A stretch of 64,000 nucleotides of DNA from Halothermothrix sp. (GCA_016841825.1 JAENYK010000015.1:1-64000); one strand, 5' to 3'. Positions 15,243-23,669 are shown, numbered from the stretch's first letter. Program-made: numbers and translations. The notes: a model not told the origin generated them from the letters alone.

Positions 15243-15764
15243 CTATCTATAGTTATCCACCAATTGTTTCAATTCTTTATATCGCTCCAACTGTTCCTCA
15301 ATAGGAGTACGATTTAGTCCACTGGGTGATGAGATTACATAATCTAAGACTCCGGGAACTACCGAATCCTGCTGCAGACCTCGTTCAAATTTCTTCACCT
15401 GTGCAAATTTTTGATAAACCCCCACTCCTAAATAGCATGCTATCTGTGGATGATATTTGATCAATTTCGCCAGTAATATCTCTCTGCCCCCCTCAAATTC
15501 CTCTTTACTTAGTTCAGCTGCTCCTTTTGATGGGCGATCAACAATATTAACTGATCCATACCCATAGGACAATAATTTATGATCCTCTTCTGCTGTTAAG
15601 GATTCTGGAATCAAACCAGACTTATACAGCAGACTCCAAAAACGGTTACTCTTACCAGCGTAATGATGTCCCAGACTGGCAGAGCGCAATCCAGGATTAA
15701 ATCCAATAAAGATAACATACAAATCATAATCAATAAGATCAGGTAATGGTTGAACTTTAGCCAT
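15243..15764 (-). CDS. mug: G/T(U)-mismatch-specific DNA glycosylase
   Basis: A 173-residue uracil-DNA glycosylase superfamily protein of the Mug/TDG branch, which removes uracil or thymine opposite guanine. Motifs: FIGFNPGLRSASLGHHYAG followed by NRFW near the N terminus (active-site Asn in GFNPG), VNIVDRPSKGAAELS in the middle, and SSPSGLNRT near the C terminus. AGGAGG precedes the ATG. Length is normal. It is a single gene in an accessory stretch, next to a MutS-like gene, so two DNA-repair-type proteins are neighbours here. Confidence 0.88.
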   Translation of the reverse strand: MAKVQPLPDLIDYDLYVIFIGFNPGLRSASLGHHYAGKSNRFWSLLYKSGLIPESLTAEEDHKLLSYGYGSVNIVDRPSKGAAELSKEEFEGGREILLAKLIKYHPQIACYLGVGVYQKFAQVKKFERGLQQDSVVPGVLDYVISSPSGLNRTPIEEQLERYKELKQLVDNYR

Positions 15765-15826
15765 CTTAACACCTCCTGTTCAGCTTAGATTATCTATTAT
15801 CATAACTCTCTAGATCGAAAGTATTC

Positions 15827-15982
15827 TCAATAACTCCAGGTAATAAAGTATAAAAGATATTCAGCAATATTTCTTGCCGCTTTAGCAACAAAACGTGAAT
15901 GTGCTATCCATAAACCGGGATTACGAATCTCAGCCTCTATAATAAACTTCTCTGCTTCTTTAATCGTTGGCACTTTTATCAA
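15827..15982 (-). pseudogene. N-terminal fragment of an HD-domain protein
   Basis: A 51-codon frame starts at TTG 15980-15982 behind GAGAGG and ends at TGA 15827-15829. Its text includes VPTIKEAEKFIIEAEIRNPG, followed by LWIAHSRFVAKAARNIAEYL. This resembles the first 40 residues of small HDIG phosphohydrolases, up to the first His helix. The rest of the domain, including the HD pair, is missing, so I read it as a remnant directly behind the MutS-like gene. It could instead be a genuine small protein. Confidence 0.4.
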
Positions 15983-15992
15983 AAACCTCTCT

Positions 15993-17825
15993 TTAACTCT
16001 CCTTAACCATATCGATCCCGACCATCTTCATCAGATATATGGCATTGGTGGTAGTAGATACTCCAGGTTTTAATTGATAATCAAAGTGAATCTCATTATC
16101 CTGGTAACTTTCTTCAAAGTGATAATTTCTTACCTGCAAACTGGATTCTTTCTCTAACTCACCTAATTCCAGGTCATGCGTGGAGACAAGGCCAATAATC
16201 CCTTTTTTGTTCATCTTTTTTAAAACTGTAATTGCACCAAGATGACGGTCTTTGGAATTAGTTCCCCGGAAAATCTCATCTAACAAAAAGATCATTGGTT
16301 TGCTCTTCCTGGAAGCATCAACTATCATCTTTACTCTAAGTAACTCTGCATAAAAAGAGGAGATATTCTGTTCCAAACTATCATTTACACGCATCGAAGA
16401 ATAGATCCCCATCATCGAACATTGCAGCTTCTGTGCACAAACTGGTGCTCCTGCAAAAGCCAGAACCAAATTAATGCCAACAGTTCTTAGTAAAGTGCTC
16501 TTTCCAGACATATTAGAACCAGTGATAATCAGGATGTTTCTTTGTTGGTTCAACTCCAGATCATTACACACCCTGGAACTATCAGGAATCAGTGGATGTC
16601 CCAAATCACTAGCCTTAAAAATTTGACCATCTGTCACAATCTCCGGAAAAACCCACTCTTTGTGGTCATAGCAAATTACAGCCAGGCTTGATAAAGCCTC
16701 TACATCTGCAACTGCCTGCAGCCATTGATGAAAGTACTTTCCAGATCGCTCTTTCCATCTTTCAAGAGCGATGATACACTGATAATCCCACATCACAAGT
16801 AGATTTAGTAATACATGAAACATGGGAACATACCTTAGATCCATATTTTCCACAATCTTGCCTAATTTACTGACCTGATGCGAAGCTAATCTTCCCCTGT
16901 CATCAAACAACTTAATCTGTAAATCTGTTAACAGATCATTTGTAAATTCCGCTTTCTCCAGAAGTCTGAACAATCCCTGATAAATTCTAGTCTCTTTCTT
17001 ATACTTTCCAGTGGACTCAACAACCTCTATAATCAGCTTTTTACCCAACCAGAGAAGAACTGCCTGAATCAAAACCGGAATGACAGCTACCAGATAATGA
17101 ACATCCGGAATCACCAGATAAACCAAAACTGCTATAGTAGTTATAATCGGCAGAATCTGCAAAATCAAAATTAACCCCGGTTTATTAAGCAACTCGTTAT
17201 CCATCCCAGTCCATTTAAGCAATCCTTCAGGATTACGACTCACACCTTTAAATCCCATACCCTCAGCTTGAAAACTCTGACGCCAATCCAGATTATCTGC
17301 CAACTCTTTAATCGCAGATTGTCTACACAAAATCTGATCTTTATCTTCTGAGGTTTTAGTCAAGATATTAGTTAATTTCCGTCTACCGAGATAAGTTGAT
17401 GTCACATTAACCCATTGAAATAACGATGCCTTCCCAAAAATATCTAAATCAATCGAATATTGATGTTCCGGATCAATAAACTCCTCTCCCATATCTGTAA
17501 ATTGTGTCCATTCACCAGTTATCCGCTTAATTGAAGCCTGATTTATTTCAATCAGTCTAGATAGTTCTTCTGTCACCGCCTGTATTTTACCATGTTGAAT
17601 TATCAAATAGACAAAAAGAATAATCGTTACCGGAAACAGTATTCCACTAAATAGATAATAACGGACAAGAAAAAGATAGATAGACAATCCCACACCTACA
17701 AAAAAGACCACTATTCTAAGATTACTCAATAGATTGTACAATCTCATCTCTTTGTTCAAAGCACGAGTGTATTCTTCAATCCGTCGAGAATACTCTTCCT
17801 CTGGACAATATTTAGATGATTCCAT
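15993..17825 (-). CDS. Membrane-anchored MutS-like ATPase
   Basis: A protein of about 610 residues. Two or three hydrophobic segments lie near residues 35-85 (LRIVVFFVGVGLSIYLFLV, GILFPVTIILFVYLII) and another pair near 215-260. The C-terminal 200 residues are a MutS-type ATPase: Walker A ITGSNMSGKSTLL, Walker B MIFLLDEIFRGTN and the switch STHDLELGELE. It lacks the mismatch-binding N-terminal domain of MutS, so mismatch repair is unlikely. This MutS-related family is widespread in Firmicutes and its function is unknown. The ATG at 17823-17825 is preferred, since AGGGGGA lies about 10 bases upstream. Confidence 0.85.
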   Translation of the reverse strand: MESSKYCPEEEYSRRIEEYTRALNKEMRLYNLLSNLRIVVFFVGVGLSIYLFLVRYYLFSGILFPVTIILFVYLIIQHGKIQAVTEELSRLIEINQASIKRITGEWTQFTDMGEEFIDPEHQYSIDLDIFGKASLFQWVNVTSTYLGRRKLTNILTKTSEDKDQILCRQSAIKELADNLDWRQSFQAEGMGFKGVSRNPEGLLKWTGMDNELLNKPGLILILQILPIITTIAVLVYLVIPDVHYLVAVIPVLIQAVLLWLGKKLIIEVVESTGKYKKETRIYQGLFRLLEKAEFTNDLLTDLQIKLFDDRGRLASHQVSKLGKIVENMDLRYVPMFHVLLNLLVMWDYQCIIALERWKERSGKYFHQWLQAVADVEALSSLAVICYDHKEWVFPEIVTDGQIFKASDLGHPLIPDSSRVCNDLELNQQRNILIITGSNMSGKSTLLRTVGINLVLAFAGAPVCAQKLQCSMMGIYSSMRVNDSLEQNISSFYAELLRVKMIVDASRKSKPMIFLLDEIFRGTNSKDRHLGAITVLKKMNKKGIIGLVSTHDLELGELEKESSLQVRNYHFEESYQDNEIHFDYQLKPGVSTTTNAIYLMKMVGIDMVKES

Positions 17826-17929
17826 CAAATTCATTCCCCCTCTCATAATTTCCCTCGTTACAATTATAATGTTCAATTTTCACGAAAGTTTCCCTTTTAT
17901 TAAAAAACTTTTTGGCATATAATTTATTA

Positions 17930-17979
17930 AAGTCACCTTAACAGTACGCTGTTAAGGTTTAGGGTTAACGATTTCCTAA
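17930..17979 (+). repeat. Dispersed repeat family, copy B (5' part only)
   Basis: Contains AAAGTC, the palindrome CCTTAACAG-TACG-CTGTTAAGG (17936-17957) and GGTTAACGA, matching the 5' part of the family. The central and 3' parts are missing. Confidence 0.6.
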
Positions 17980-17994
17980 ATTAAGATATCCCGC

Positions 17995-18030
17995 AAAAAA
18001 AGACTGACACTGCAAAGTCAGTCTTTTTTA
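17995..18030. terminator. Bidirectional rho-independent terminator
   Basis: AAAGACTGAC and GTCAGTCTTT form a 10-bp stem with an 8-base loop, with A-runs on one side and T-runs on the other. It lies just beyond the 40-residue gene at 18054-18176 and in front of the MutS-like gene. Confidence 0.85.
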
Positions 18031-18053
18031 AAATTAACTTATTACCAATCATA

Positions 18054-18176
18054 TTATTTTTGAACATCCTCCCGCTCACAATAAGACTTATTCGTTTTAT
18101 TGGCATGATAATCTCTACAGGCAACACAATTCCCGTGTCTCTCACAATCAGTATTCGAGCATGAACACTTCTGCAT
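18054..18176 (-). CDS. 40-residue Cys-rich small protein
   Basis: An ATG at 18174-18176 behind GGAGGAG opens a 40-codon frame: MQKCSCSNTDCERHGNC, then VACRDYHANKTNKSYCER and a short tail ending in K. Six cysteines, five of them within 20 residues, suggest a zinc- or metal-binding mini-domain. It ends directly before a strong terminator and lies 38 bases downstream of the exonuclease gene on the same strand, so it is probably co-transcribed with it. I do not recognise a named family. The strong ribosome-binding site, terminator and Cys pattern argue for a real gene. Confidence 0.7.
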   Translation of the reverse strand: MQKCSCSNTDCERHGNCVACRDYHANKTNKSYCEREDVQK

Positions 18177-18214
18177 AATGTCTCTCCTCCAAATAAAGTG
18201 ATAGTTTTATTTAG

Positions 18215-18838
18215 TTAACCAATACTTCTCTCAATATGCCCTGCTTCAGTTGCACGTTTACAGATAAGATACAATGCAGCTACATCAAACCGACTATCAT
18301 GGAACTTAGCATCAAACTCGCCAAAGGCCTGAACAGCCAAATCTCTAACCTCAACTTCTGGAACCTGGAAAAAATCCAGAACTTCAGAAAGTTTAGGATT
18401 TTTCAGATTACCATTCTGATTATTAATGGCACAGATAGGTTTAAAATAACCCATAGTGCAATAACAATTATTATTACTAAACTTAATCCCCCGCCGCAAA
18501 AACTCAGTCTCCATAAATTTCATGTCAAACTTAATATTATGGGCAACCAGATGTTGCTGATGAAAGTCACTATGTATCTCCATATAATAGTCATCAAATT
18601 TCTTACCACCTGAGAGTTCAAGTAATTTTTTCGTTGTCAGACCGTTAACTCGACTAGCTCCCGATGAAATCTGTTTTACAACAAAATAAAAATTCTTTGC
18701 GTGCAAAGTATTCAAATTTTGATCAGTGACCATATATGATAATTGAGCTATTTGACCTGGATAAAGATCAGTAGTCTCTGTATCAAAAAATACAAAATTA
18801 CCTGACCTCTGATGAAAAATATTTCGCAAACTTCCCAT
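18215..18838 (-). CDS. DEDDh 3'-5' exonuclease (DnaQ/epsilon-like)
   Basis: A 207-residue exonuclease with the DEDD catalytic set: FVFFDTETTDLYPGQ (Asp and Glu, residues about 17-21), LVAHNIKFDMKFME (second Asp, near 103), and HDSRFDVAALYLI (the His and last Asp, near 180). These act with two metal ions to remove nucleotides from 3' ends. There is no polymerase domain and no helicase fusion, so it may be a stand-alone proofreading, repair or RNA-turnover nuclease. GAGGGAGG precedes the ATG. The spacing between the ExoII and ExoIII motifs is normal for the family. Confidence 0.85.
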   Translation of the reverse strand: MGSLRNIFHQRSGNFVFFDTETTDLYPGQIAQLSYMVTDQNLNTLHAKNFYFVVKQISSGASRVNGLTTKKLLELSGGKKFDDYYMEIHSDFHQQHLVAHNIKFDMKFMETEFLRRGIKFSNNNCYCTMGYFKPICAINNQNGNLKNPKLSEVLDFFQVPEVEVRDLAVQAFGEFDAKFHDSRFDVAALYLICKRATEAGHIERSIG

Positions 18839-19080
18839 TACTCTGCCTCCCTCTATTAATGTTCATGCACACTTCCTGTATTCCCAAAACGCATCTTCAT
18901 AAACAACTCGAGATCTTTAAATCTATTTGGAAACGAAAGGATACATTAAGTAGTTCTCTCAATCTAGGGTGTATTCCTGCCTCAATTGTTATAAATACTA
19001 GAATACTCTGGATATTTATATGTAACTGAGAAAATATATTGATAAAAATCCATTACCACAAAATGCTAATTTTAAAATTT

Positions 19081-19177
19081 GAAGGCTTCAGAAGGGGATT
19101 TATACCTTTACTGAAGCCGTTTTGGTTATTTAACTACCTAAAGAGATTGGGAGACTTCCCTCCTGAAATGTGTTATA
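19081..19177 (+). repeat. Dispersed repeat family, copy C
   Basis: Begins GGCTTCAGAAGGGGATTTAT, with the hairpin CTTCAG...CTGAAG, then TTATTTAACTACCT, GGGAGACTTCCCTCCTGAAA and TGTGTTATA. The 5' palindrome is absent. Its end touches the stop codon (19173-19175) of the CPBP-GNAT gene. Nothing else was recognised between 18839 and 19172. Confidence 0.7.
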
Positions 19178-20606
19178 TATTATCAAACCACAAATATCTA
19201 ATTAGAATGAACTCGTTCAGACTAGTATTACAGTTCCGGTGCCCTACATCTGCTGCATCTTTACTTTGCATACCAGAGGTGTTTACTATGTGGTCACCCA
19301 TAGAGGATAAAACACGAAAATCATAATAACTTACTTCCAGAGGATACCCTAATTCCTGATATGAATAATCTGCTATTTGATTCTTAGCTATCAAAAATGA
19401 TTTGATAGCTTCTCCACTGGCCCAAAATTTAACTTTCCTCAACAATTTTGAAGCTATCCCAATCAAACGATATTCTGGCTTTGTATACAGATTAGCTAAA
19501 ATTCCCAGATTTTTGCCAATTCCATCTGGTAAGGGCGTAGTTCTAATCTTCTGAATAAAAACCTGACTAATTATCTCATTATCTCTAATAGCCACCCAAT
19601 ATGTCCAATTACCATTCATTAAGCCGTCTACCAAAGCCAGTGAACAGGATGAGATGAATTCCTCTTTTGCCATTCTGGTTCCAGTATTCTCCTGCAGAAT
19701 CTGCCATTGAAACTCAGCCAGTTCAGTGAGATCTTCTTCAGTGCACTGTCGATAAATTATCCCAGTCATAGCAAAGTGCTTTCGAATATCGAATTTAGTG
19801 AAAAACTTCTGCTCAAATCGTTGTTTGCCAAAATATTTAATGAAAAACCATAATCCACCTACTCCCAAAGCCAAAAACCATAGTGGCAAAAATTGACCAT
19901 CTAATGAATAATAACCCGGGATATTAAGTAAATATGGTACCAGAAGAACAGTACTATTATAAACACAATGGGCCAGAATTGCCATATACAATGACTCAGT
20001 CTTATAATAAATCCATCCTAAAAAGAAACCCAAAATTGTAGCCATAATCATCTGGACAGAATGTATATGCGCGATTCCAAAAAAGATTGCTGACCAGATC
20101 AAAGCTTTCCGCAAATTATATCGGCGAAACAGTCCCCGGAAAAATATTCCTCTAAATAAAATCTCCTCAACAATAGGTCCTACCAGACAAAGTAAAATGA
20201 TAACTATACACAAGTCAATTGGATTTTTGGCAAGTTTAAATAGATCCTGGTCTGGGTCGTTATAAACATAAGTGTATAATACAGCATTTACAATCGTTAA
20301 ACTGAAAAATAACAGCAAAACACAAAGATAAATTCGCTTTTTTCTAATCGTATTCCCTTTTACCGCTGCCCAATCAAGATTAAAATGATTAAATTCGTAC
20401 CAGATGATTAATAAAATCCCACAGATAGAGATTATATATTCCATACTGACAAATTGTAATAACTCAGTTGATGTAGATTCTATAATATTTGAATATATTC
20501 CCAAAAAGATTCCCAGCAAAAGTCCTATAATCGTTCTCCCTAATATGACTACTAAGAGCATAATAACAGCATGAGTTAAAGTAAAATTACGTAAAGACCG
20601 TTTCAT
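19173..20606 (-). CDS. CPBP-family membrane protease fused to a GNAT acetyltransferase
   Basis: The N-terminal 265 residues contain about eight membrane segments with the CPBP (CAAX protease/Abi) motifs: VEEILFRGIFFRG (EExxxR), FFGIAHIHSV and HCVYNS. The C-terminal part (about 280-460) is a GNAT domain: IIYRQCTEEDLTELAEFQW, then LGILANLYTKPEYRLIGIAS for the acetyl-CoA site, which has RLIGIA in place of the usual RGxGxG/A signature. CPBP proteins are glutamic-type intramembrane proteases with roles in peptide maturation or bacteriocin immunity. The substrate is unknown. The fusion is continuous in one frame, and GAGGAG precedes the ATG. Confidence 0.75.
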   Translation of the reverse strand: MKRSLRNFTLTHAVIMLLVVILGRTIIGLLLGIFLGIYSNIIESTSTELLQFVSMEYIISICGILLIIWYEFNHFNLDWAAVKGNTIRKKRIYLCVLLLFFSLTIVNAVLYTYVYNDPDQDLFKLAKNPIDLCIVIILLCLVGPIVEEILFRGIFFRGLFRRYNLRKALIWSAIFFGIAHIHSVQMIMATILGFFLGWIYYKTESLYMAILAHCVYNSTVLLVPYLLNIPGYYSLDGQFLPLWFLALGVGGLWFFIKYFGKQRFEQKFFTKFDIRKHFAMTGIIYRQCTEEDLTELAEFQWQILQENTGTRMAKEEFISSCSLALVDGLMNGNWTYWVAIRDNEIISQVFIQKIRTTPLPDGIGKNLGILANLYTKPEYRLIGIASKLLRKVKFWASGEAIKSFLIAKNQIADYSYQELGYPLEVSYYDFRVLSSMGDHIVNTSGMQSKDAADVGHRNCNTSLNEFILIRYLWFDNI

Positions 20607-20882
20607 TTTATTTCTCTCCTCTTTTCTGTGATAAGTCCATAAATCATTTTATAATTATATGTAATTCATGCACTAAAACATTCTTGAAACTTATCTTTGT
20701 ACTTCTCCTCAATATGCAGATATCCTTTTACCTCAACAAAATAAACAAATTTTTGACACAGTCCATTACTTTGAATCCTGAACACTCTATCAGTTTCCAA
20801 TGATAAAATCTAAGCATGATATCAATAACCTACCGGAGAATAATTTTTCTGTTAACTCATTTTCAATTCTATTTTTGTATAA

Positions 20883-20919
20883 TAAAAAAGCCAGAGGGTC
20901 TATTAACCCTTTGACTTTT
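20883..20919 (-). terminator. Terminator downstream of thiT
   Basis: On the minus strand GTCAAAGGG and CCCTCTGGC pair (with one G-U and one mismatch) and are followed by TTTTTTATT. It lies about 25 bases after the thiT stop. No gene was seen in the rest of 20607-20944. Confidence 0.7.
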
Positions 20920-20944
20920 ATAAACATCCATATTCTCATTGAGT

Positions 20945-21505
20945 TTATACAGTTTTATCAGATTTGATACTACCACGATCCAGAGCTTTATTAATTTGCG
21001 GTAAAAAGGCTGCCATAACAACTACACAGATCAAAATAGAGGGCAACATATAAGTCAGATTATAAGTAATTGTATATAACCAGACATTTTGCCCTTCTGG
21101 AGCATACTCTGCAAAAAAGATCGCTCCAGATAGAATATGCATTATTGCACGGGCCAAAGTTCCCAACAGAACACCCGCAGTCGCATATATTCGAGCATAT
21201 TTTCCGCTCATCTTGTGGGACACTACCCCTGCTAATCCCAGAACAGCAAAAGCCAGTGGGTAGTCCATAATCGCCTGAACTGGATAATAAATATGTGCCG
21301 AAATCAACAATTGAAGTAGACCCGAAGCCGTACCCGCCAATATACCTGCCCCTATTCCCCAACGCAGACCGATAAAGAGAATTGGGATCATCTCAAAATT
21401 AATACTTCCACCATAAGGCATCTCCCAACCAATTTTGTTCACAGCCAGGGCCAAAGCCACAGCTAACGCCGATTCCACCAACATTAGAGTCTTACGATCA
21501 CGCAT
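20945..21505 (-). CDS. thiT: ECF-type thiamine transporter substrate-binding subunit
   Basis: A 186-residue membrane protein with six hydrophobic segments and the ThiT pattern: WEMPYGGSINFEMIPILFIG near the N terminus and a later YNLTYMLPSILICVVV. It captures thiamine and works with an energising ECF module encoded elsewhere. The ATG at 21503-21505 is preceded by GAGGAGG. An earlier in-frame ATG would add 29 residues encoded by a dispersed repeat, and I rejected it. A TPP riboswitch and terminator lie upstream. thiN at 5253-5903 would then convert the imported thiamine to TPP. Confidence 0.92.
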   Translation of the reverse strand: MRDRKTLMLVESALAVALALAVNKIGWEMPYGGSINFEMIPILFIGLRWGIGAGILAGTASGLLQLLISAHIYYPVQAIMDYPLAFAVLGLAGVVSHKMSGKYARIYATAGVLLGTLARAIMHILSGAIFFAEYAPEGQNVWLYTITYNLTYMLPSILICVVVMAAFLPQINKALDRGSIKSDKTV

Positions 21506-21533
21506 AATCAATTCCTCCTCATCAAATATTGTA

Positions 21534-21652
21534 AAAATCGCATTAACAGCACTGTTAATGCTAAAATTTAACGACTTCAGAAGTGGATTCATAAGTTATT
21601 AATGCTCTCAACTACTAGAGATCGAAACACTTATTTTCTGAACTGTCGTTAA
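21534..21652 (+). repeat. Dispersed repeat family, copy D, in the thiT leader
   Basis: Contains the palindrome GCATTAACAG-CA-CTGTTAATGC (21540-21561), TTTAACGACTTCAGAAG, a diverged middle, and an end TTTTCTGAACTGTCGTTAA. It lies between the riboswitch terminator and the thiT ribosome-binding site, so it is transcribed as part of the leader (in antisense orientation to the family as written). Confidence 0.7.
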
Positions 21653-21658
21653 AATAAT

Positions 21659-21693
21659 AAAAAAACCGTACCCGACATAGGCACGGCTTTTTT
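21659..21693 (-). terminator. Riboswitch-controlled terminator of thiT
   Basis: On the minus strand GCCGTGCC and GGGTACGGT form the stem, followed by a T-run (TTTTTTATTATT). It lies 24 bases after the TPP aptamer and is the likely expression platform. Confidence 0.85.
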
Positions 21694-21716
21694 TCAAAAA
21701 AAGAAAGACTTTTAAT

Positions 21717-21801
21717 CGCTTTCCTACGCCAGCATTATCTGGATCAGGTTATAGGGTCGATGCTAAACATCCTCTCAGCCACAAGCTCCCCTAGCATTAA
21801 T
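21717..21801 (-). ncRNA. TPP riboswitch (THI element)
   Basis: On the minus strand the conserved segments occur in order: CTAGGGGAGC, GGCTGAGAGGATG, GACCCTATAACCTGATC and TAATGCTGGCGTAGGAAAG. The match to the thiamine-pyrophosphate aptamer is very clear. Binding of TPP should favour the terminator that follows and lower thiT expression. Confidence 0.97.
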
Positions 21802-22101
21802 TATTAACTTTTAATTCTATACCAAAAAGCAAGCTATTCAAAATATCTAAAACCTCATATTTTTATTACTCTATTCTAGAACTAATCCTCATATTCCTGC
21901 AAATCCAAAAAAATAATAATTTATAAAATTTTCAGATATATTAGCCAACTACCCATACTATCTCAATCTTTTTTCTATATCTTTTTCAATGCATCCAACG
22001 CTCCTGAAAATAGTTTTAAGAGACAAATTCATTACGTCTATCTCTGATGATTCCCAATTTTAGTCCTTTACCCACCCCGCAAAAGATTCCTAATCATACT
22101 C
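21802..22101. other. Gene-free stretch upstream of the TPP riboswitch
   Basis: About 300 AT-rich bases. No gene, hairpin terminator for rpe or repeat copy was recognised. The thiT promoter should lie in the part nearest 21802. Confidence 0.4.
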
Positions 22102-22767
22102 TTAGACCAACTCTACTCCCGCATTACGCAATAGATAAATCGCTTTGGCTCTATCTGCTGCACTAATGACTGCAGACCCCGCTACCAAACAAGTAGCCCC
22201 AGCATCAATTACCGCTTTTGCAGTCTTCAAATTTACTCCTCCGTCCACTTGAATCTCCAGATCAGTTAATCCTAACTGCTGAGATTTCTCGTGCACCCAT
22301 CTGATTTTATCCAGACTGGATGGTATAAAAGACTGTCCTCCAAAACCAGGATTAACACTCATAATCAATACCATATCCAGATCAGAGAGAATATGTTCCA
22401 GAGTGTAAACAGGTGTTGCAGGATTTAAAGCTACGCCTGCTTTGGCTCCCAGGTCTTTGATCATGTGAATAATTCTATGTAAATGAACAGATGTCTCCTG
22501 ATGAACAGTTACATAATCTGCTCCCGCCTTGACAAAATCAGCAATATATTTTTCAGGTTCCGAGATCATCAGATGAACATCCAGAACCAGGTCAGTATAT
22601 TGACTTAAATCAGCTACCATCTTCGGTCCAAAAGTAATATTAGGAACAAAATGTCCATCCATAACATCCAGATGTAACCAGTCTGCAGATTGAATAGTCT
22701 CCAGCTCGCTACGTAAATTGCTAAAATCTGCAGTTAAAATAGATGGAGCTATCTTCATCTTGGTCAT
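22102..22767 (-). CDS. rpe: Ribulose-phosphate 3-epimerase
   Basis: A 221-residue TIM-barrel enzyme that interconverts ribulose 5-phosphate and xylulose 5-phosphate in the pentose phosphate pathway. Motifs: IAPSILTADFSNL at the start, HLDVMDGHFVPNITFGP with metal-binding His and Asp, MSVNPGFGGQSF, and QVDGGVNLKTA followed by AGSAV near the end. AAGGGG lies 8 bases before the ATG. It follows rsgA with almost no gap, as in many Firmicutes. Here it ends the housekeeping run. Its usual neighbour thiN has been displaced. Confidence 0.95.
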   Translation of the reverse strand: MTKMKIAPSILTADFSNLRSELETIQSADWLHLDVMDGHFVPNITFGPKMVADLSQYTDLVLDVHLMISEPEKYIADFVKAGADYVTVHQETSVHLHRIIHMIKDLGAKAGVALNPATPVYTLEHILSDLDMVLIMSVNPGFGGQSFIPSSLDKIRWVHEKSQQLGLTDLEIQVDGGVNLKTAKAVIDAGATCLVAGSAVISAADRAKAIYLLRNAGVELV

Positions 22768-22768
22768 C

Positions 22769-23659
22769 TTAATAACCCCTTTCCCGTTCTTTCTCTTGAA
22801 TCTCCTTTAAAAAAATAATGTAATTTTCATATCTGTTTTCAGTAATCGCACCTTTATTAACCATCTCTTTGATCGCGCATCCAGGTTCATGGTCATGAGT
22901 ACAATCCTGATAACGACAACAGCCAATACCTTCAGACATCTCAGGAAAAAGATATGGTAACTCTTCAGGAGCTAAGGTCTCCATCTCAAAATAACTAAAC
23001 CCTGGAGTATCTGCAACCATTCCACCTCCATGTAACTGCAATAATTCAACATGACGGGTCGTATGGGTTCCGCGTTTAATCTTTTTACTGACCTCTCCAG
23101 TCTGTAACTTCAAACCAGGCTGAATGGCATTTAGTAAAGCAGATTTACCTACACCTGAAGCACCAGCAAAAACAGAGATTTTATCATGAAGTAAATTTTG
23201 CATTTCTTTGATTCCATAACTAGTTTTAGCACTACAATAAATAGTGGGGTAACCAATATTCTCATAGAGTTTGAGAAAAGCTCTTCCGGCTGATTCATCA
23301 ACCAAATCCATTTTGTTTAAACAGATAACAATATGTAATTCTGAAGCTTCTGCCATAATCAAAAATTGATCAAGGAGTTTGTAATTCAAATCTGGTTTTT
23401 GGGCAGCAAAAGTGATAATTACCTGTTCCACATTAGCTACTGCGGGACGGGTCAATAAAGTGGTCCGGGGGATGACTTCTTCAATCACCCCAGAACCATC
23501 ACTCAATTCTTCAAATTGAACCCGATCACCTGGTATTGCAGTATTCTTATTTTTATCTCTTTTTAAACGTCCTCTTAATTTGCATTGGAAGATGACACCT
23601 AACTCATCTTTTACATAATAAAATCCACTGTATGCTTTGATTACAATACCAGAATTCAT
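22769..23659 (-). CDS. rsgA: Ribosome small-subunit-dependent GTPase A
   Basis: A 296-residue circularly permuted GTPase that helps mature the 30S subunit. An OB-fold N terminus (VIKAYSGFYYVKDELGV) is followed by G4 (CLNKMDLVD), G1 (GASGVGKSALLNAI) and G3 (DTPGFS), then a C-terminal zinc site (CRYQDCTHDHEPGC). The ATG at 23657-23659 has AGGAGG upstream. A longer frame adding eight residues lacks support. It lies 10 bases after prkC and abuts rpe, so the three are translated from one message. Confidence 0.95.
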   Translation of the reverse strand: MNSGIVIKAYSGFYYVKDELGVIFQCKLRGRLKRDKNKNTAIPGDRVQFEELSDGSGVIEEVIPRTTLLTRPAVANVEQVIITFAAQKPDLNYKLLDQFLIMAEASELHIVICLNKMDLVDESAGRAFLKLYENIGYPTIYCSAKTSYGIKEMQNLLHDKISVFAGASGVGKSALLNAIQPGLKLQTGEVSKKIKRGTHTTRHVELLQLHGGGMVADTPGFSYFEMETLAPEELPYLFPEMSEGIGCCRYQDCTHDHEPGCAIKEMVNKGAITENRYENYIIFLKEIQEKERERGY

Positions 23660-23669
23660 TTTCAACCTC

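Noticed and set aside
21506-21592. Longer N terminus for thiT
   Set aside because: The extra 29 codons are encoded by the dispersed repeat, and the strong GAGGAGG site supports the internal ATG.
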